Part shown: positions 24,362 through 36,129 of the stretch, piece after piece
How positions within the stretch are numbered: position 1 is the first letter of the stretch
Layout of the letters: each line of letters begins with the position of its first letter
Source: Perognathus longimembris pacificus
Taxonomy: Eukaryota; Chordata; Mammalia; Rodentia; Heteromyidae
Assembly (NCBI RefSeq): GCF_023159225.1
Contig: NC_063188.1
Location: forward strand, 17,939,086-18,003,085
Length of the DNA: 64,000 bases
Direction of reading: 5' to 3'
Made by a program: the position numbers and the translations under genes
The notes under the pieces: model-generated
What the model was told of the DNA's origin: nothing
The model's database searches: none
Seen by the model: only the letters and a program-made list of their open reading frames with translations

Positions 24362-24464
24362 AGGAAGAGGCTAAGATCTGGGGATTGAGGTTTGAAACCA
24401 GCCCAAGCAGACAAAACTGAGAGATTCTTACTTCCAAATAGTCAGCAAAATGTCAGACTGGAAC
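24362..24464 (+). mobile_element. B1-like SINE unit, sense
   Basis: A B1-like left monomer ('aggctaagatctggggat', 'gaaaccagcccaagcag') ends a few bases before a SINE in opposite orientation. The Geo half is missing. Confidence 0.6.
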
Positions 24465-24470
24465 TTTTTT

Positions 24471-24700
24471 TGGTTCCGGTCCTGGGGCTTGAACTCAGGG
24501 CCTGGGTGCTGTCCCTGGGTTCCTTTTACTCAACACTAGCACTCTACCACGAGACACAGTGCCACTTTCAGCATTGTTTGAGTACTTATTGGAGCTAAGA
24601 GTCTCACTGACTTCTATGCCCTTGACTGGCTTTGGACTGTGATCCTCAGTTCTCAGCCTCCTGAGAGCTAGGATTACAAATGGGAACCAGCACCTGGCTG
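24471..24700 (-). mobile_element. B1/Geo dimeric SINE, antisense
   Basis: The Geo unit ('ggcttgaactcagggcctgg') is followed by a B1-like unit ('tctcagcctcctgagagcta'), ending 'cagcacctggctg'. With the copy at 24,362 it forms an inverted repeat around a short T-run. Confidence 0.8.
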
Positions 24701-25690
24701 GAAATTTTTAAAAAATGAGTCTGATAAAGCTTATGGAATTCTTCTCAGAATGTTGTTTTTTTTTTAGTGAGAAAAAGGGAAATCCATAGAGACCAATTAT
24801 TTTGAAATATAACTGTAGCACTACTGGTGTACATGTGTCTATATTAACATATTAAATTGTGGATTGACAAATTTTTTGTATAAAGGGATATGTTACAAAT
24901 ATTTTTAGCTTTGTGGACAATGTATTTTGTTGAAACTATTTAACTCTGTCACTGCAGCTTGAAAATAACCACAAAACACACATGAATTAGCCTGTCTGTC
25001 TTTCAGTAAAACCTTTATTTATAAAAGCAATCACCAGACAAGCATGGCTTGTCAAATAGTAACAACTATTGGTGGGTCTAACAACTATCATAATTTTAAA
25101 GTATCAATGAACAAGAAGATATTTTAAGATATTCAGTGCACTTTAAATATGACATAGAGATTTTTATGATTTTTGTTGGTGACAAAAAAATCATAGCTAC
25201 TGCTGATACTATGACTTGTGCGTTCATATATAAAGGAGCTGCTAAATTATAGTTACAGGCCGGTAAAGATGTAATTTTTCCTCATAAAAAAAGAACCTCC
25301 TGATCTAGGAAATTGATAATGCAAACTACACATCGACAATAAAAAGAACGTGTAATTCAGAGTTAATGAAAATATCTCTTGAATTTGTAGTAGGTACACT
25401 TTCTGGCCACACAGCTTTGTGGTTATGGCTTGGCATGCTGGCAAGAAGCAGATTCCACAATATCTTGTAACTCCTAGTAAAGAACATCCACAGAAGCATC
25501 AACAACACAGAAACAAGTCTGGAAGGAAGCAGAAAGGGTTGAATAAAATTGTTTTGAGCACAGTGACAGAATGGGAAGACCAGTATTTTCTACTATTAAA
25601 AACCGGAGGAAGTCACACCAACTTATTGTATTACAAAGACTTGAAGATTCTGATGAGATTGGTCCTATTGTATTCATTAATACACTTTGT
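24701..25690. other. Unique sequence with an unassigned open frame
   Basis: No repeat that I can name. A plus-strand frame from 25,419 continues to 25,763 (114 codons). It has a Lys/Gln/His-rich start and then runs into an antisense SINE fragment, so its C-terminal part is repeat. I recognise no family and do not call a gene. Confidence 0.35.
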
Positions 25691-25780
25691 GCAGTTTCTG
25701 GGGCTTGAACTCTGGGTCTGGATGCTGTCCCTGAGCTCCTTTTTGCTCTATCTACTACTTTGAGCTGCAGCTCCACTTCT
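25691..25780 (-). mobile_element. Truncated Geo SINE unit
   Basis: Geo unit only ('ggggcttgaactctgggtct', 'tgagctgcagctccacttct'), with a small deletion in the middle. Confidence 0.7.
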
Positions 25781-26839
25781 CTTTCTGTTGTATTCATACA
25801 TAAAATAAAAAGGAATATTATTAAAACAAACAGTGGAAGGCCCCTGACCTGGGTGAGAAAGGATGTATCTGTTCTCTATGAGTCACACATTATTCACAAG
25901 CTTCCATTGTCTTAGAATGACTAATAAAAATAAGTATCCCAGCAATAACTTTCAAATCCCACAGTTTTCACTAATACTGTCTTATACCCAATTCTGCTTT
26001 ATAGTTCAATCCCAATGTAATTTCAGCCACTGCATTGATTGGGTATGAGTATCTATGTGGATTTCTAACCAGTTTCAAGCAAGAGGGTTTTTTGTTTTGT
26101 TTGTTTTATATTTTTTAAGATCCAGCATCTTTTTGTCCCTTCAAAGTGGTAGTTAAAAGTAAAAGCCCTGTATTTTGATTTTATGGCAATAATGGAAAAA
26201 TTGCTAGGTACTTTTGATAAAGGAATTTAAACTGAATGTAACACTGTATATATTGACTTCATATTTCACTGCACATCCAGATTTATTGATTAGAAAAGGA
26301 CTGACTGAAGCCAAGATTGATTTGATAGAAATCGCAGTCTGCTTATTTATCATGTGAAGAAAATTTACACATCTACCTAGGCATGGGAGTATTAGTTTAT
26401 TGACTCTGAATTAAGTCTTGGCTAAGTGTCAAGTTTTTACCTGCAGCCTGTAGAAATCTTTTGGGAAAATTCTTGTTTGTGTATGAGTAAGAAACTGTAA
26501 ATAGAATGTTTTTTTTTGTGGTTTACATGTCCAGAACTACTTTGACAAAGTCAAAACACAGTAAAATATTGTTGACTGATATCCAGAGGCACTAACATTG
26601 TTGGTTGAATAACATTTTTCTTTCATTCTATTTCTAAACAAAGCAAATGAAGGACAATGTTAACCAGGAGACAAAATTTCAAACGTATTTTAGACCTACT
26701 CATTCATAAGTAAATGTTAGTATGCCAATTTGAAATCAGCTTTTATTTAGTAATCAGGATTATATGGTAAGTAGTCTAAATACAACCACTAAAAGGCAGT
26801 CTCATAAGTACTGGAAAACACAAGGTTAAAGTAGCAGTA

Positions 26840-27060
26840 ACTTAGCTAACATTTGTGAAATGCTTCCAATGCCAGAATTATGTTATGTATCTTCATTGTC
26901 TTTTAAATTATTTGCAATAATCCTGCGAAGTAGATATTGGTACTGTTCTCATTTTCCATGTGAAAAAATAGCTTCAGAAAAGCTACATGACTTGCCAGAG
27001 TTGGGCTTAAAACTGGCTCCAGTGAATTCTCTAATTTGTGTTTTCTCAAATGAATTATTC
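26840..27060 (-). repeat. MIR SINE
   Basis: The antisense MIR order is well preserved: 'agctaacatttgtgaaatgc', 'ataatcctgcgaagtagata' and 'gacttgccagagttgggct'. The open frames across it are shadows of this repeat. Confidence 0.7.
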
Positions 27061-27914
27061 CACCCTCACAGTGTGGAAGGGATAGAGGGGCATAGAGGAG
27101 AGAAGTCATAGACAAAAAATAGTTTCACTGAAAATTCTAAATTTTACATCCCTCAGAAATTACTCAGTGTTAGTTTTAAACTATATACCAAGGGATATTA
27201 ATTTTTCCAGACAAAGGGTTAACTCAGTTTGCTCTTGGTTGTTTCCCTTCTGCACAACTGCATTTCAAGAGAAATTGCTGCTCATAAGTGTTAAGGGTCT
27301 TATTACTGTCCAAATGCCCTTTTAATATGCTTTATGCTGGCAAAGGTACATTACAAATGAAATACAAGGGAAGAATAATTCAAACTCCTCAGATGGTGGC
27401 ATTTTGTAAACCTCAAAGCCATAGTACAAATCTCTCTCAAACCTCTGGAAATCCATCTTCATAGCATAGAGTAGGTGGGAAGGCACTTGCAAATCCTTTT
27501 CAAACTGACAGCTCAAAAACCTAACTTGTTTTCTGATTCCTCAGCTGTGACAGGTTGTTGGTGGTGTATTTTTTACTTCAGAGGCTAAGAACTCTGTTGG
27601 ATGGCATATGGGAGTCCAAGCAGCTGGGTTTTAATGGTAGACTTTGGGCAGGAAAGACAAATGAATAAGAACCTTAGTGATAAATATAATATTATAGTTC
27701 TTGTGCTCTGAAATGCAATATTATCTTGGCAAATTCATGATATCTTGCCTGCCATCTATGTAAATCTATTTGCTTCAGTAAACCCTTTTCTTAACTTTTC
27801 CTATTCAAGGAAGTCTATCTTTACACAATTTGAGGTGGCAAAATAACTTTTCTGCCTTTAAATAATACTCTACGACTTATCTAGTGAGACTGAAATTTCT
27901 ATTGTAATGGATCA

Positions 27915-28090
27915 TTTATTCAAATATTTTTTCAACTTATTTCACCCATCCACCCATCCATTCAACAATCTATCCAAAATATTTATTGTCTGCTCTGTGT
28001 TAAGCATTCTGCTAGAGTCTACAAACTCATTGGTGATTAAAATAGATATAGCCTTTGCAGTTGACTATATAGCCTACACTTAAAGAAGCA
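27915..28090 (-). repeat. L2 LINE 3' fragment
   Basis: 'cattcaacaatctatccaaa', 'atttattgtctgctctgtgt' and 'taagcattctgctagagtc' match the antisense L2 3' end. A small (CCAT)n-like stretch lies near 27,947-27,962. Confidence 0.6.
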
Positions 28091-28559
28091 AGAAACATGT
28101 TTCTGGGGCAGAGAACATTTTTCTGTGAATGGCCATTTGGATATTTATAACATAATTTTAAGCCATACAAAATTATCAATACAGGCACATAAGACAAGGG
28201 CAGCTGGTAAAAAGCATACATGTGTCTTTTCTCATGTACCTAATGATTCCATAGACACTGTATAGCCCAATAAAAGTAAAGCAACACATATATAATTCAC
28301 TATGAATTATGCTAAGTGCTAAGATGAATGTGGATGCAGCAGAGAGCCACGATAGAAGACCCTAGGAAGAGATCTACTTCACATGTTCAGATGTAAGTTT
28401 AGTTGACACTGAGACATTCATCTGTAATTCCACTTACAACACAAATGTATTATGTGGTATGTACTCATTATGATGGTGATATTTTTAAAGGATAGGACTC
28501 TGAAGGCATGAGTATCAGGACAGATCATTCTTTTTTTTTTGCATGGAGTGTGACCCAAG

Positions 28560-28665
28560 GATCAGAGATATAGATTAACTGACCTTTTATGTGCTAGGTT
28601 CTCTAGTAAATTGAAAGATTATCTATTTTCATTGTAGCCTCAACAGTAAGAAGTATCAAGTGTAG
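28560..28665 (-). repeat. Probable MIR fragment
   Basis: 'taactgaccttttatgtgct' and 'attgtagcctcaacagtaag' are MIR-like in antisense. Weak. Confidence 0.4.
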
Positions 28666-29679
28666 TGGCAAAGCCTAGGAGTATGATGGCTAAGGTGTTG
28701 TATGTATTGGGGGAAGGGGTTGGATACAATCCAAGGCCTACCAAAAGGGAAAATGAAGCCAAAAAGGAAGAAGAGATGTGGTCATGGACTGAAAATGAAT
28801 GAAAAGATTTAGTCTTGTTCTCCAGTTCTTTACAATTCCCCTGTCGAGAGGTGAAGAACATTTTAGAAAGGACAGAGGATGTAATAAGCAATATTAATAG
28901 TCAGTTTTAACCTGTGTGTTTTTCCTGAAGACAAATAAGGAATATGAACGGGAGGAGTCAGGATACTTTGAAAAGGCTACTGGGAGGAAGTTGTCAAAAC
29001 CATCTGAAATAAAGACCTAAGTATAGTGCTTGGTACCTTTTGCTTTGATAAAGTGGTTTTAGATTTCAAGCAAGTTAAGTATAAACCATGATTACTGAGC
29101 TATCTGGAAGGTCAACAGGCACATTAAGATCATTGAGTTATGAATCATTGAAGGCTATATGGATCCAGGCAACATCCCATCTGTGGGTACTGTTTCAGGG
29201 TAAAATATATAATGCCAATTGTTGTCCCTAGCTTCACTTCCCGTCACTAAAATGTGACAGTGATTAAATGCAAAATGTGAAACATTACAGTATGTAAGCA
29301 CAAATTTAAAACAATAATGGTCTCTTGTCATACAATATAGAAAGGCAAAGTTGTGTGGAATTTGTTATTATACTTGCAAATGCAGCCATATTTACAATGG
29401 GTTGACACAGTGCTATATAAGCCAATACACAGTGAGGCAAAGATTATGGAAAGCAGGATGGGAGGATTGTGAGTATGGAAGAACACTGCCTTGAAGGAAT
29501 CATAAAGGGATGCAGAAAAGGCCAGCATTGCTTAAATGCTTGAGTTGCCCTCATCCTCTTAATTTTGTAATGAATCAGTGCAAAGGGTAAATTACCAAGT
29601 TATTGAAGTTTACTTCTGGGCTCAGGTTCTTAATCACAAGTTCTAATTTCTTTTTTCTTAAAGCTCTCATTCTGTGAAT

Positions 29680-29795
29680 TAAATTACAAGCTCTATGAGG
29701 TGAGAAATGTTTGTCTTGCTCACTGTGGCAGTTCTAGCATGTAGCAGGGCCTGGCACATGAAGCATGATGAATAAACATTGGTATTTGAAGGAAG
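29680..29795 (+). repeat. L2 LINE 3' end
   Basis: 'acaagctctatgaggtgag', 'cagggcctggcacatgaag' and 'gatgaataaacattgg' match the L2 3' end in sense orientation. Confidence 0.65.
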
Positions 29796-30827
29796 AGTCA
29801 TTCTCTTGGCTACCTTAAGTGCCCATGTTTTCCTCTCATGTTCTGTGTCTCTCCTTACCTAATGTTTCTCAATAAAACTGGCTTATTTTATATTATATAC
29901 CCCCAGGTATTTTGTGAAGAGTATTTCTAATAGTAGCATAAACTAATTGTACAAAGGGGCTCCATTATAATGCTTGCACTTGCATATAATGTACTCAATC
30001 AAATTTACCACACCTGTTATTATTTCTTAACTGTCCTTCCATATGTCTTATACTTTTTAACAGTTTTTGGTGGGTCTCATTGTGCTACTAAGAAAGAGAT
30101 TTATACCAATACTGTTTATGGTTTTGGACACTGCATTAATACAGATCCAACCAGAAAAAGAGGAAACCAATGTAAGTGGTAAGAACACAGGAACCAATGA
30201 AAAGGACTGATTTTATAGAGATGGTAAGAGTATATGTAAGGATGGTCTTACGACCTAGAGGAAGAGTATGTTGAAAGCAACTCCCTTAATGTACAAATCT
30301 ATTATGAGCCCATACAATGTAAGGGTTAGGTTTGTTCAGATTGCTGAGTCCATCTGTTGTACCATGTAGAGCTAGTACGTACTCCAAAGTATCTTTTCTT
30401 TTTTACCTTTACTGAAAAGGTGGTGAGCAGGGTGGTTGCAGTTACCTAAGTAAGGTAAGGAGTACACTTGTTTTCAAGCACTATTACTCCATCCTTCATT
30501 TTCTCCAGTTTACCCCTCTGTACTGCCCTTACCCCAAGTTGTAAGGTTCATATTCAACATAGTGTCAAGTGAGTATCAATTTTGCATTAGGTCACCCTTT
30601 GTCCTGCTGTTTCTGTGATTCCCTTTCCTTTCCACAGATTGAATAAACATATACAAGATACAAGGTACAGAAAACTAAGAGAAAAGAAAAAAATAACTAC
30701 ATACAGGACATAATAAAAACCTCTTGTTTCCAATTCCAGAGTTCATGTTGATACACTTCATTATATATGGTCCTATGCCTTTAGCAATTGGGTTACTGAG
30801 ATTTCCTGTTAAGAATATCATGGATAT

Positions 30828-31060
30828 GCAGGGCACTGGTGGCTCATGCCTATAATCCTAGCTACTCAGGAGGCTGAGATCTGAAAATCATGATTCAAAG
30901 CCAGACCAGGCAGGAAATTCTGTGAGACTCTTATTTCCAATTAATGACCAGAAAACCAGAAGTGGTGTTGTGGCTCAAGTGGTACAGCGCTAGCCTTGAG
31001 CTGAAGAGCTCAGGGACAAAGCCCAGATCCAGAGTACAAGCCCCACAACCAGCAAAAAAA
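30828..31060 (+). mobile_element. B1/Geo dimeric SINE with target-site duplications
   Basis: A complete dimer. The B1-like left unit begins 'gcagggcactggtggctca'. The Geo right unit contains 'ggctcaagtggtacagcgct' and ends 'ccccacaaccagc' plus a short A-tail. It is flanked by AATATCATGGATAT (30,814-30,827) and AATATCATAGACAT (31,067-31,080), with 2 mismatches in 14. It inserted into the antisense L1 after that L1 was already in place. Confidence 0.9.
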
Positions 31061-31220
31061 ATCCCCAATATCATAGACATTCTAGTTCTTACAAATGAGA
31101 GAAACCATGAAACTAACTTTTCTATGGGTCTGGATTACTTCACTTAACGTAATTTTTCCAGGTTTTTCCATTTCCTTATGAATGGGACAATGCCATTCTT
31201 TTTGAAGAAAGCATAGAACT

Positions 31221-31223
<3 letters not shown>

Positions 31224-31270
<47 letters not shown>
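31224..31270. repeat. (TG)n microsatellite
   Basis: About 23 uninterrupted units inside the antisense L1. Confidence 0.95.
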
Positions 31271-31271
<1 letters not shown>

Positions 31272-31660
31272 CATCTTCTTGATCCATTTGTGTATGGAAA
31301 GGCATCAGGGTTGGTTCCATATCTTAGCTATGGTAAATAATGCTGCAATGAACATGGTTGTGCTGATAGCTTTAGTATGGCCTTGTTTGTGGTCATTTGG
31401 GTATATGCCTAGGAGCAGTGGGATTGCTTGCTCATAGGGGAGCTCTATGTTTAGTCTTTTGAGGAATCTCCATACTGCTCTCCCAAGTAGTTGGACAAGT
31501 TTGCACTCCCACCAACAGTGTAATAGCAGCCACTTTTTCCCTGTCAGCATCTGTATTAGATTTCTTGATAATGGCCATTCTAGTTGGGGTGAGGTGGAAT
31601 TTCAATGTTGTTTTGATTTGCATTTCTTTTACAATATATCTTTTCTTCTTTATCCTTAGG

Positions 31661-33275
31661 CACAGCATGCCCCTTTTTATATGTAAATAGATCTACCAAA
31701 GGATTCTATTTTCCTATCTTTTTTTCTGCATCAGAGCCAAGGCCATGAGATTAATTTCTAAGCAGTGGTATGTAAGTGAATGCTTCATATAGACTTCCAG
31801 GAAGGCATCTAGATGGGATATATTTAGGAAGAACTCTTTTTTTGTGTTTTCTATCATTCCTCCTTCTACAGTGAGGCCATTCTGGTTGGAACTCCAAGAG
31901 ACTATGAGATATTCTTGAGGATAGAGGACATATGCTAGGACAGAGAGATGGGAACCTAGTTTGTCATGACATCATAGAGCTACCCTGCAGCTTCTGATTA
32001 TCTACCTTCCAATATCTTTCACATTAAGGATTAGTGAGCCTAACTATTATTTAGCCAGTGTTATTTTGTTTTCTGAGTTTTGCTTTGTTTCTACTGTATA
32101 TAATTGAATTGAATCCTAAATGATATAGCTGTGTTATTTTAAATGCATCTGGGCCATTTAACTTTGACATGGATACTTGTAGTGTTTGTGGTGTGAGGGA
32201 GTTGGACTTACCCTGGAAGTGGCCCATTTATTTTTGAACAGCTTCATTACTAATGGAACGTTTCTTTATTGAGTGTGAATTCATCTTTATCTAGATGCCT
32301 CCTACAGTTCCTAGAATGTTGGGGGTGTCACAATGAATTTGCTAATCCTTTTCTCATCTGTCATGAGTTGGAAGACATGCTCATGTTCCTCTGATTCAGC
32401 TCATTGCCAGTCTAAATATCTCCAGTTCTTTTCACTAGTCTTCACTACACATTTTTCCCTTTCATTTCAACAAGCTTTTACTGGCTTCTTGTAGAAATTC
32501 TCCCACAATTCCTTATAGAAAAGAACTCTAGGCCCTAAGATTCCACTGTGTTCCCTGCAGCCCTACTTATTTAATAGATTAAACTGAAGTAAGGAAAAGG
32601 AACCTTCTACTTATGCTAAATTAGCAGCTTGTCATTTACATAATGGACCTCACTATTTTGGGTAGACTAAAATCGAGGTTAAAACAAACATGATCATTTA
32701 ATCCTGTGCTATATTATAATCAGTGTGTTCAGCGAGAGACTTAAAGTTTTAATTCATTATTAACCACACTGTACACAAACCAGTTTCTCCTTTTACATAG
32801 TAAGAGGCAACATTTTCAGTCATTAGCTACTGCTTAATCTGCTTAAACAAAGCTCCCTTCCTAAATGCTTTCTGAGAAGGCAGCCAATCGACACTGTTGG
32901 GCTTTCATCTCTATGACTGCCTGCTTAGTGCCTGCCAATCACTAGTAACGGTACATACTCCAGGAATCTGCTGAGAAACTACTTTCCATATGCATTCAAA
33001 TAAATTTATTGTCTTCTAATATATGTGTCTAGGAGCTGTGCTTCTCCTCTTTCATCCCACTAAAACACTGGGAAAATATCATGGACTCCTAACTGTCAAA
33101 CTCAAACAATATTGTTCCTCTTTTCGAATGATACATCAGTGTTATTTGATATTGTTCTACCTCGTTTTTCAGAATTCTCTCTTGATTACTAACGTAAGCA
33201 CCCTACTAGTTCTTATTTTTTGTCATCCACCAGTTTCCTCTGTTGGGGTTTTCCTTTCCCTTTTTTCCCCTTCCC
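31661..33275. other. Unique sequence, nothing recognised
   Basis: No gene, RNA or named repeat. The part around 32,860-33,020 is repeat-free and slightly GC-richer than its surroundings. Confidence 0.4.
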
Positions 33276-33280
33276 TTCCC

Positions 33281-33392
33281 TTCTTTTCTGGAATGACAAG
33301 ATCTTACTATGTAGCCCAGGCTGGCTTGGAACTCTTACTCCTGCCTCAGCCTCCTACTTGCCATGATTTTAGGTGTGCCCAACCATACCTCG
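33281..33392 (-). mobile_element. B1-like SINE
   Basis: The antisense B1/Alu signature is clear: 'tatgtagcccaggctggct', 'tggaactcttactcctg' and 'cctcagcctcctacttgcc'. It contributes the middle of a 141-codon plus-strand open frame, which is therefore not a gene. Confidence 0.78.
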
Positions 33393-33649
33393 CTTACCAT
33401 GTCTTATTATGTCTTAAATTCTGCTGTTCTTCAGCGCTACAATCATGAATTTATCCTTTCTCACTTTATAACTTTACCCTGGATAATTCCTTTTACTTCT
33501 ATGGAGTCATACCAAGCTGATGACATTTTTGGCATGGAGACATAGACTGAAATATTCAGATGTTGATAAGGTTTAAGTCTAGATCTTTAGGTCTAACTTC
33601 TTTTATGAGTTCCAAAATAATATTTTTAACTGAAACAGAGGGAGCACTA

Positions 33650-34620
33650 TGTTTTATTTAAAATTTATTTTTAGTCGACACATAAAATCATAAAAATTGT
33701 ACATATTTATGGAATATCTCATGTTTTGATACATGAATATATTGTGTAGCATTTAAATCAAGTTAAACATACCTATATTCTCAAACACTTATAATTTCTT
33801 TGAAAAGACTCCCTTTTACATTTTAATTAGCATCAATGAATTGTAGTAGGGTGTTTTGTTTTGACATGTCTAGATATGCATACAATGTACTTGATCAGAC
33901 TCACCTCCTCCATTACTCTCCATCTTTTACATAGTTCCTTCCCAAATCAGTCTCAACAAGCCTGGTTGTTCTACTTTCACACATGTACATAAAGTATTTT
34001 GGCCACATTCACCCTCAGCATTTTCCTTCCCCATTCCCTTATTCACTCCAGTATTTGCTCTACATATACCCTGGACAGGACCTGTTTTGCATTTCCTGTT
34101 ACTTGCTATATTTTAGGGTATATTATTTGTTCAAAGGGAATTCACTGTGATATTCCACACATACATGTACAGTACTTTAATCAGAATGACTCCCTAATTT
34201 TCTTAGTTTCTCTAGTACTCCCTTGTTATTTAATAGATTTCTCTGAGTTTCATTTTGATATCATCATTCAAAGATGCAATTTTTGTTACTATTACTCACT
34301 TTTTAACATTCTCCATTCCTTGCCACCAGTTCCCTCAAACATTCCTACAATTACAAATACATATTTAATCCTCTGTGTATATTTGTATATATGTTTATCT
34401 TTTAGGTCTAGCATTCATATATGAGAAAAACCATGCAAGCTTTGCATTTCTGATCCTGACTTACTTGATTAACATGATATTCACCAGTTTCACCTATTTC
34501 CCTGCAAATACCATACTTTCATTCTTATTTGTGGTGGAATAGTACACTATTGTATATGTACACTACATTTTCACCAGTTGTAAAGCATTCATCTTTCATC
34601 ATTTATTACAAAAACTTTTA
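33650..34620 (-). mobile_element. LINE-1 3'UTR mosaic, antisense
   Basis: 33,655-33,840 matches the antisense 3'UTR of an older L1 ('tgtacatatttatggaatat', 'ttttgatacatgaatatatt'). From 33,850 another L1 3' part begins ('gcatacaatgtacttgatca'). 34,400-34,620 resembles the ORF2/3'UTR junction. At least two insertions are involved. The 141-codon plus-strand frame (33,999-34,424) is antisense to this and is rejected as a gene. Confidence 0.6.
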
Positions 34621-34939
34621 AAATCCTTTCTTCTAGCTTAAAAAATTGTATTACCTATGTTAGTTGTACAGAAATGTTTTTTTCTAGCTCTTTGACATGT
34701 ATAGTCTAAAAATGTATAAAGATGTATAGTATAACATGTAGTATAAATATTCACCTTAGTGTATAATAGCACCCACTCATTCTCTCCAGCCTCTGCTAAT
34801 CAACATTTAAGCTTCAACGTCTATGAGATCAGCACTATCTTGATGAGTCTCAAGCATCATGAACTGTCTATCTCTAAAACTCAGATATTTGACCCCAAAT
34901 CTGATAATCAGACACTTTCTTAGCTTTCTCTTCTTTCTT

Positions 34940-35125
34940 ATTTTTAAAATTTAATTTCATTTTCTTTGTACAGGTGATGCACAGAGGGGTTATAGTTTCA
35001 TAAGTAAGGTAATAAGTATATTTATTATTGGCCATTGTTACCCCCTCCTTCATTTTTCTCCCATTTTTCCTACTTCCCAACTTCCTTCCCCGCAATTGTA
35101 GAGTTTTCTTACTTCTCCCAATGAA
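34940..35125 (-). mobile_element. LINE-1 3' end, antisense
   Basis: 'gtacaggtgatgcacagagg' followed by 'gttaccccctccttcat' is the L1 3' signature of the same family as at 20,524 and 53,618. Confidence 0.75.
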
Positions 35126-35149
35126 CAAGTCGTGTAATATTACTAGCTT

Positions 35150-35265
35150 CATTTATTGATGTGAAAAGTGAGGCTCAGAGTAATTACTAGGATACGAACT
35201 AATCCCTTAGCATCTACAAGACAGATTTTAGGTTCAGGTTTCAGTCTGACTCTAGAGCTGGAAGT
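35150..35265 (-). repeat. MIR fragment
   Basis: 'gtgaaaagtgaggctcagag' and 'ggttcaggtttcagtctgac' match antisense MIR. Confidence 0.55.
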
Positions 35266-35940
35266 TTCTTTTCTTTTTATAGTGCTGGGATGTAGCTAGG
35301 GCCTTGCAGCATGGTTATCCTAGGCCAGTTCTCTATATGCCCGAGTTACAGCCTAAGCCCTCTAGCTGAAACTATTAAACACTATGCTAAATTGTGCTCA
35401 CGAGGAGTTTCTATTGTAGGTTATTTTTTCTTCCTTCATCTTGAAAATCTAAGAGCAAGACTCAGAGGGAAGGGAAAGCTAAAAGGAAAGAATTGTTGAG
35501 ATGACTAGGTTTAGAGGAGAAATTGAGTCTTTGAACAATTATGAGAAGCCCAAGTCTAAGGAGGGCTGGAATAAAAAGGCTGTTGAAAAGGCTGTTGCTG
35601 TGGAGCCAGAGCAGCAATGAAAAGTCTGGAGTCCAAAGGTCTCTTATTGGAGGTCTTCTTGACATACAATTGATTTCACTGAGATTCTGTTCAGCCTTAG
35701 GAAATCAGAAAGAGCAAAACTTTTGGTAATCCCAAACCTTCATTCCTACATAACCTCTATGGAACTCATAGGGCCTATTAACCAATGCACATGACAGGTG
35801 AGCATGACAACTAGCTGCAGGATGTGGCACTGATGTCATCTGTGAACAGAACTAAAGATAGACTTCATATGAGTCCATGCCATGAAGATTATTTCCAACT
35901 CTATTTATTAAACATCTTTCTATTGCAGTTTTTTTTTTCA

Positions 35941-36129
35941 CCAGTTCTGGGGCTTGAACTCAGAGCCTGAGCACTGTCTCTGCCTTTTTTTTTGCTCAAG
36001 GCTAACACTCTACCTCTTGAGCCACAGCACCACTTTTGGCCTTTTTTGTTTATGTGGTACTGAGGAATCGAACCCAGAGCTTCATGTATGGGAGGCAACC
36101 ATTCTACCATTAGGCCATCTTCCCAACCC
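35941..36129 (-). mobile_element. IDL-Geo SINE
   Basis: A full antisense dimer, from the Geo start 'ccagttctggggcttgaa' to the IDL end 'aggccatcttcccaaccct'. The T-run immediately left is the A-tail. The overlapping short open frames are SINE translation. Confidence 0.87.

Larger units (their letters stand above)
25800..30390. other. Mostly unique sequence with scattered MIR/L2
   Basis: No gene can be supported. Recognisable old repeats inside are listed separately (26,840, 27,915, 28,560, 29,680). The rest shows no coding or RNA signature that I can defend. Confidence 0.4.
30395..31660 (-). mobile_element. LINE-1 ORF2 C-terminus and 3'UTR, antisense, interrupted
   Basis: On the minus strand the L1 ORF2 C-terminal domain is visible: '[15 protein letters not shown]' at about 31,600, then [12 protein letters not shown] and MFIAALFTIAKIWNQ (31,305-31,550). 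Frameshifts separate these pieces. The copy is interrupted by a SINE (30,828-31,060) and by a (TG)n tract (31,224-31,270). The L1 3' end is near 30,395 and is diverged. Confidence 0.82.

Noticed and set aside
25419..25763. 114-codon plus-strand frame, basic N-terminal part
   Set aside because: No family recognised. The C-terminal part is an antisense Geo SINE, and nothing indicates an exon or processed pseudogene with UTRs.
33023..33448. 141-codon open frame
   Set aside because: Its second half is antisense B1 SINE, and no known domain or splice context is visible.
33999..34424. 141-codon hydrophobic open frame
   Set aside because: It lies antisense to L1 3'UTR sequence. Hydrophobic translations of T-rich strands are expected by chance.
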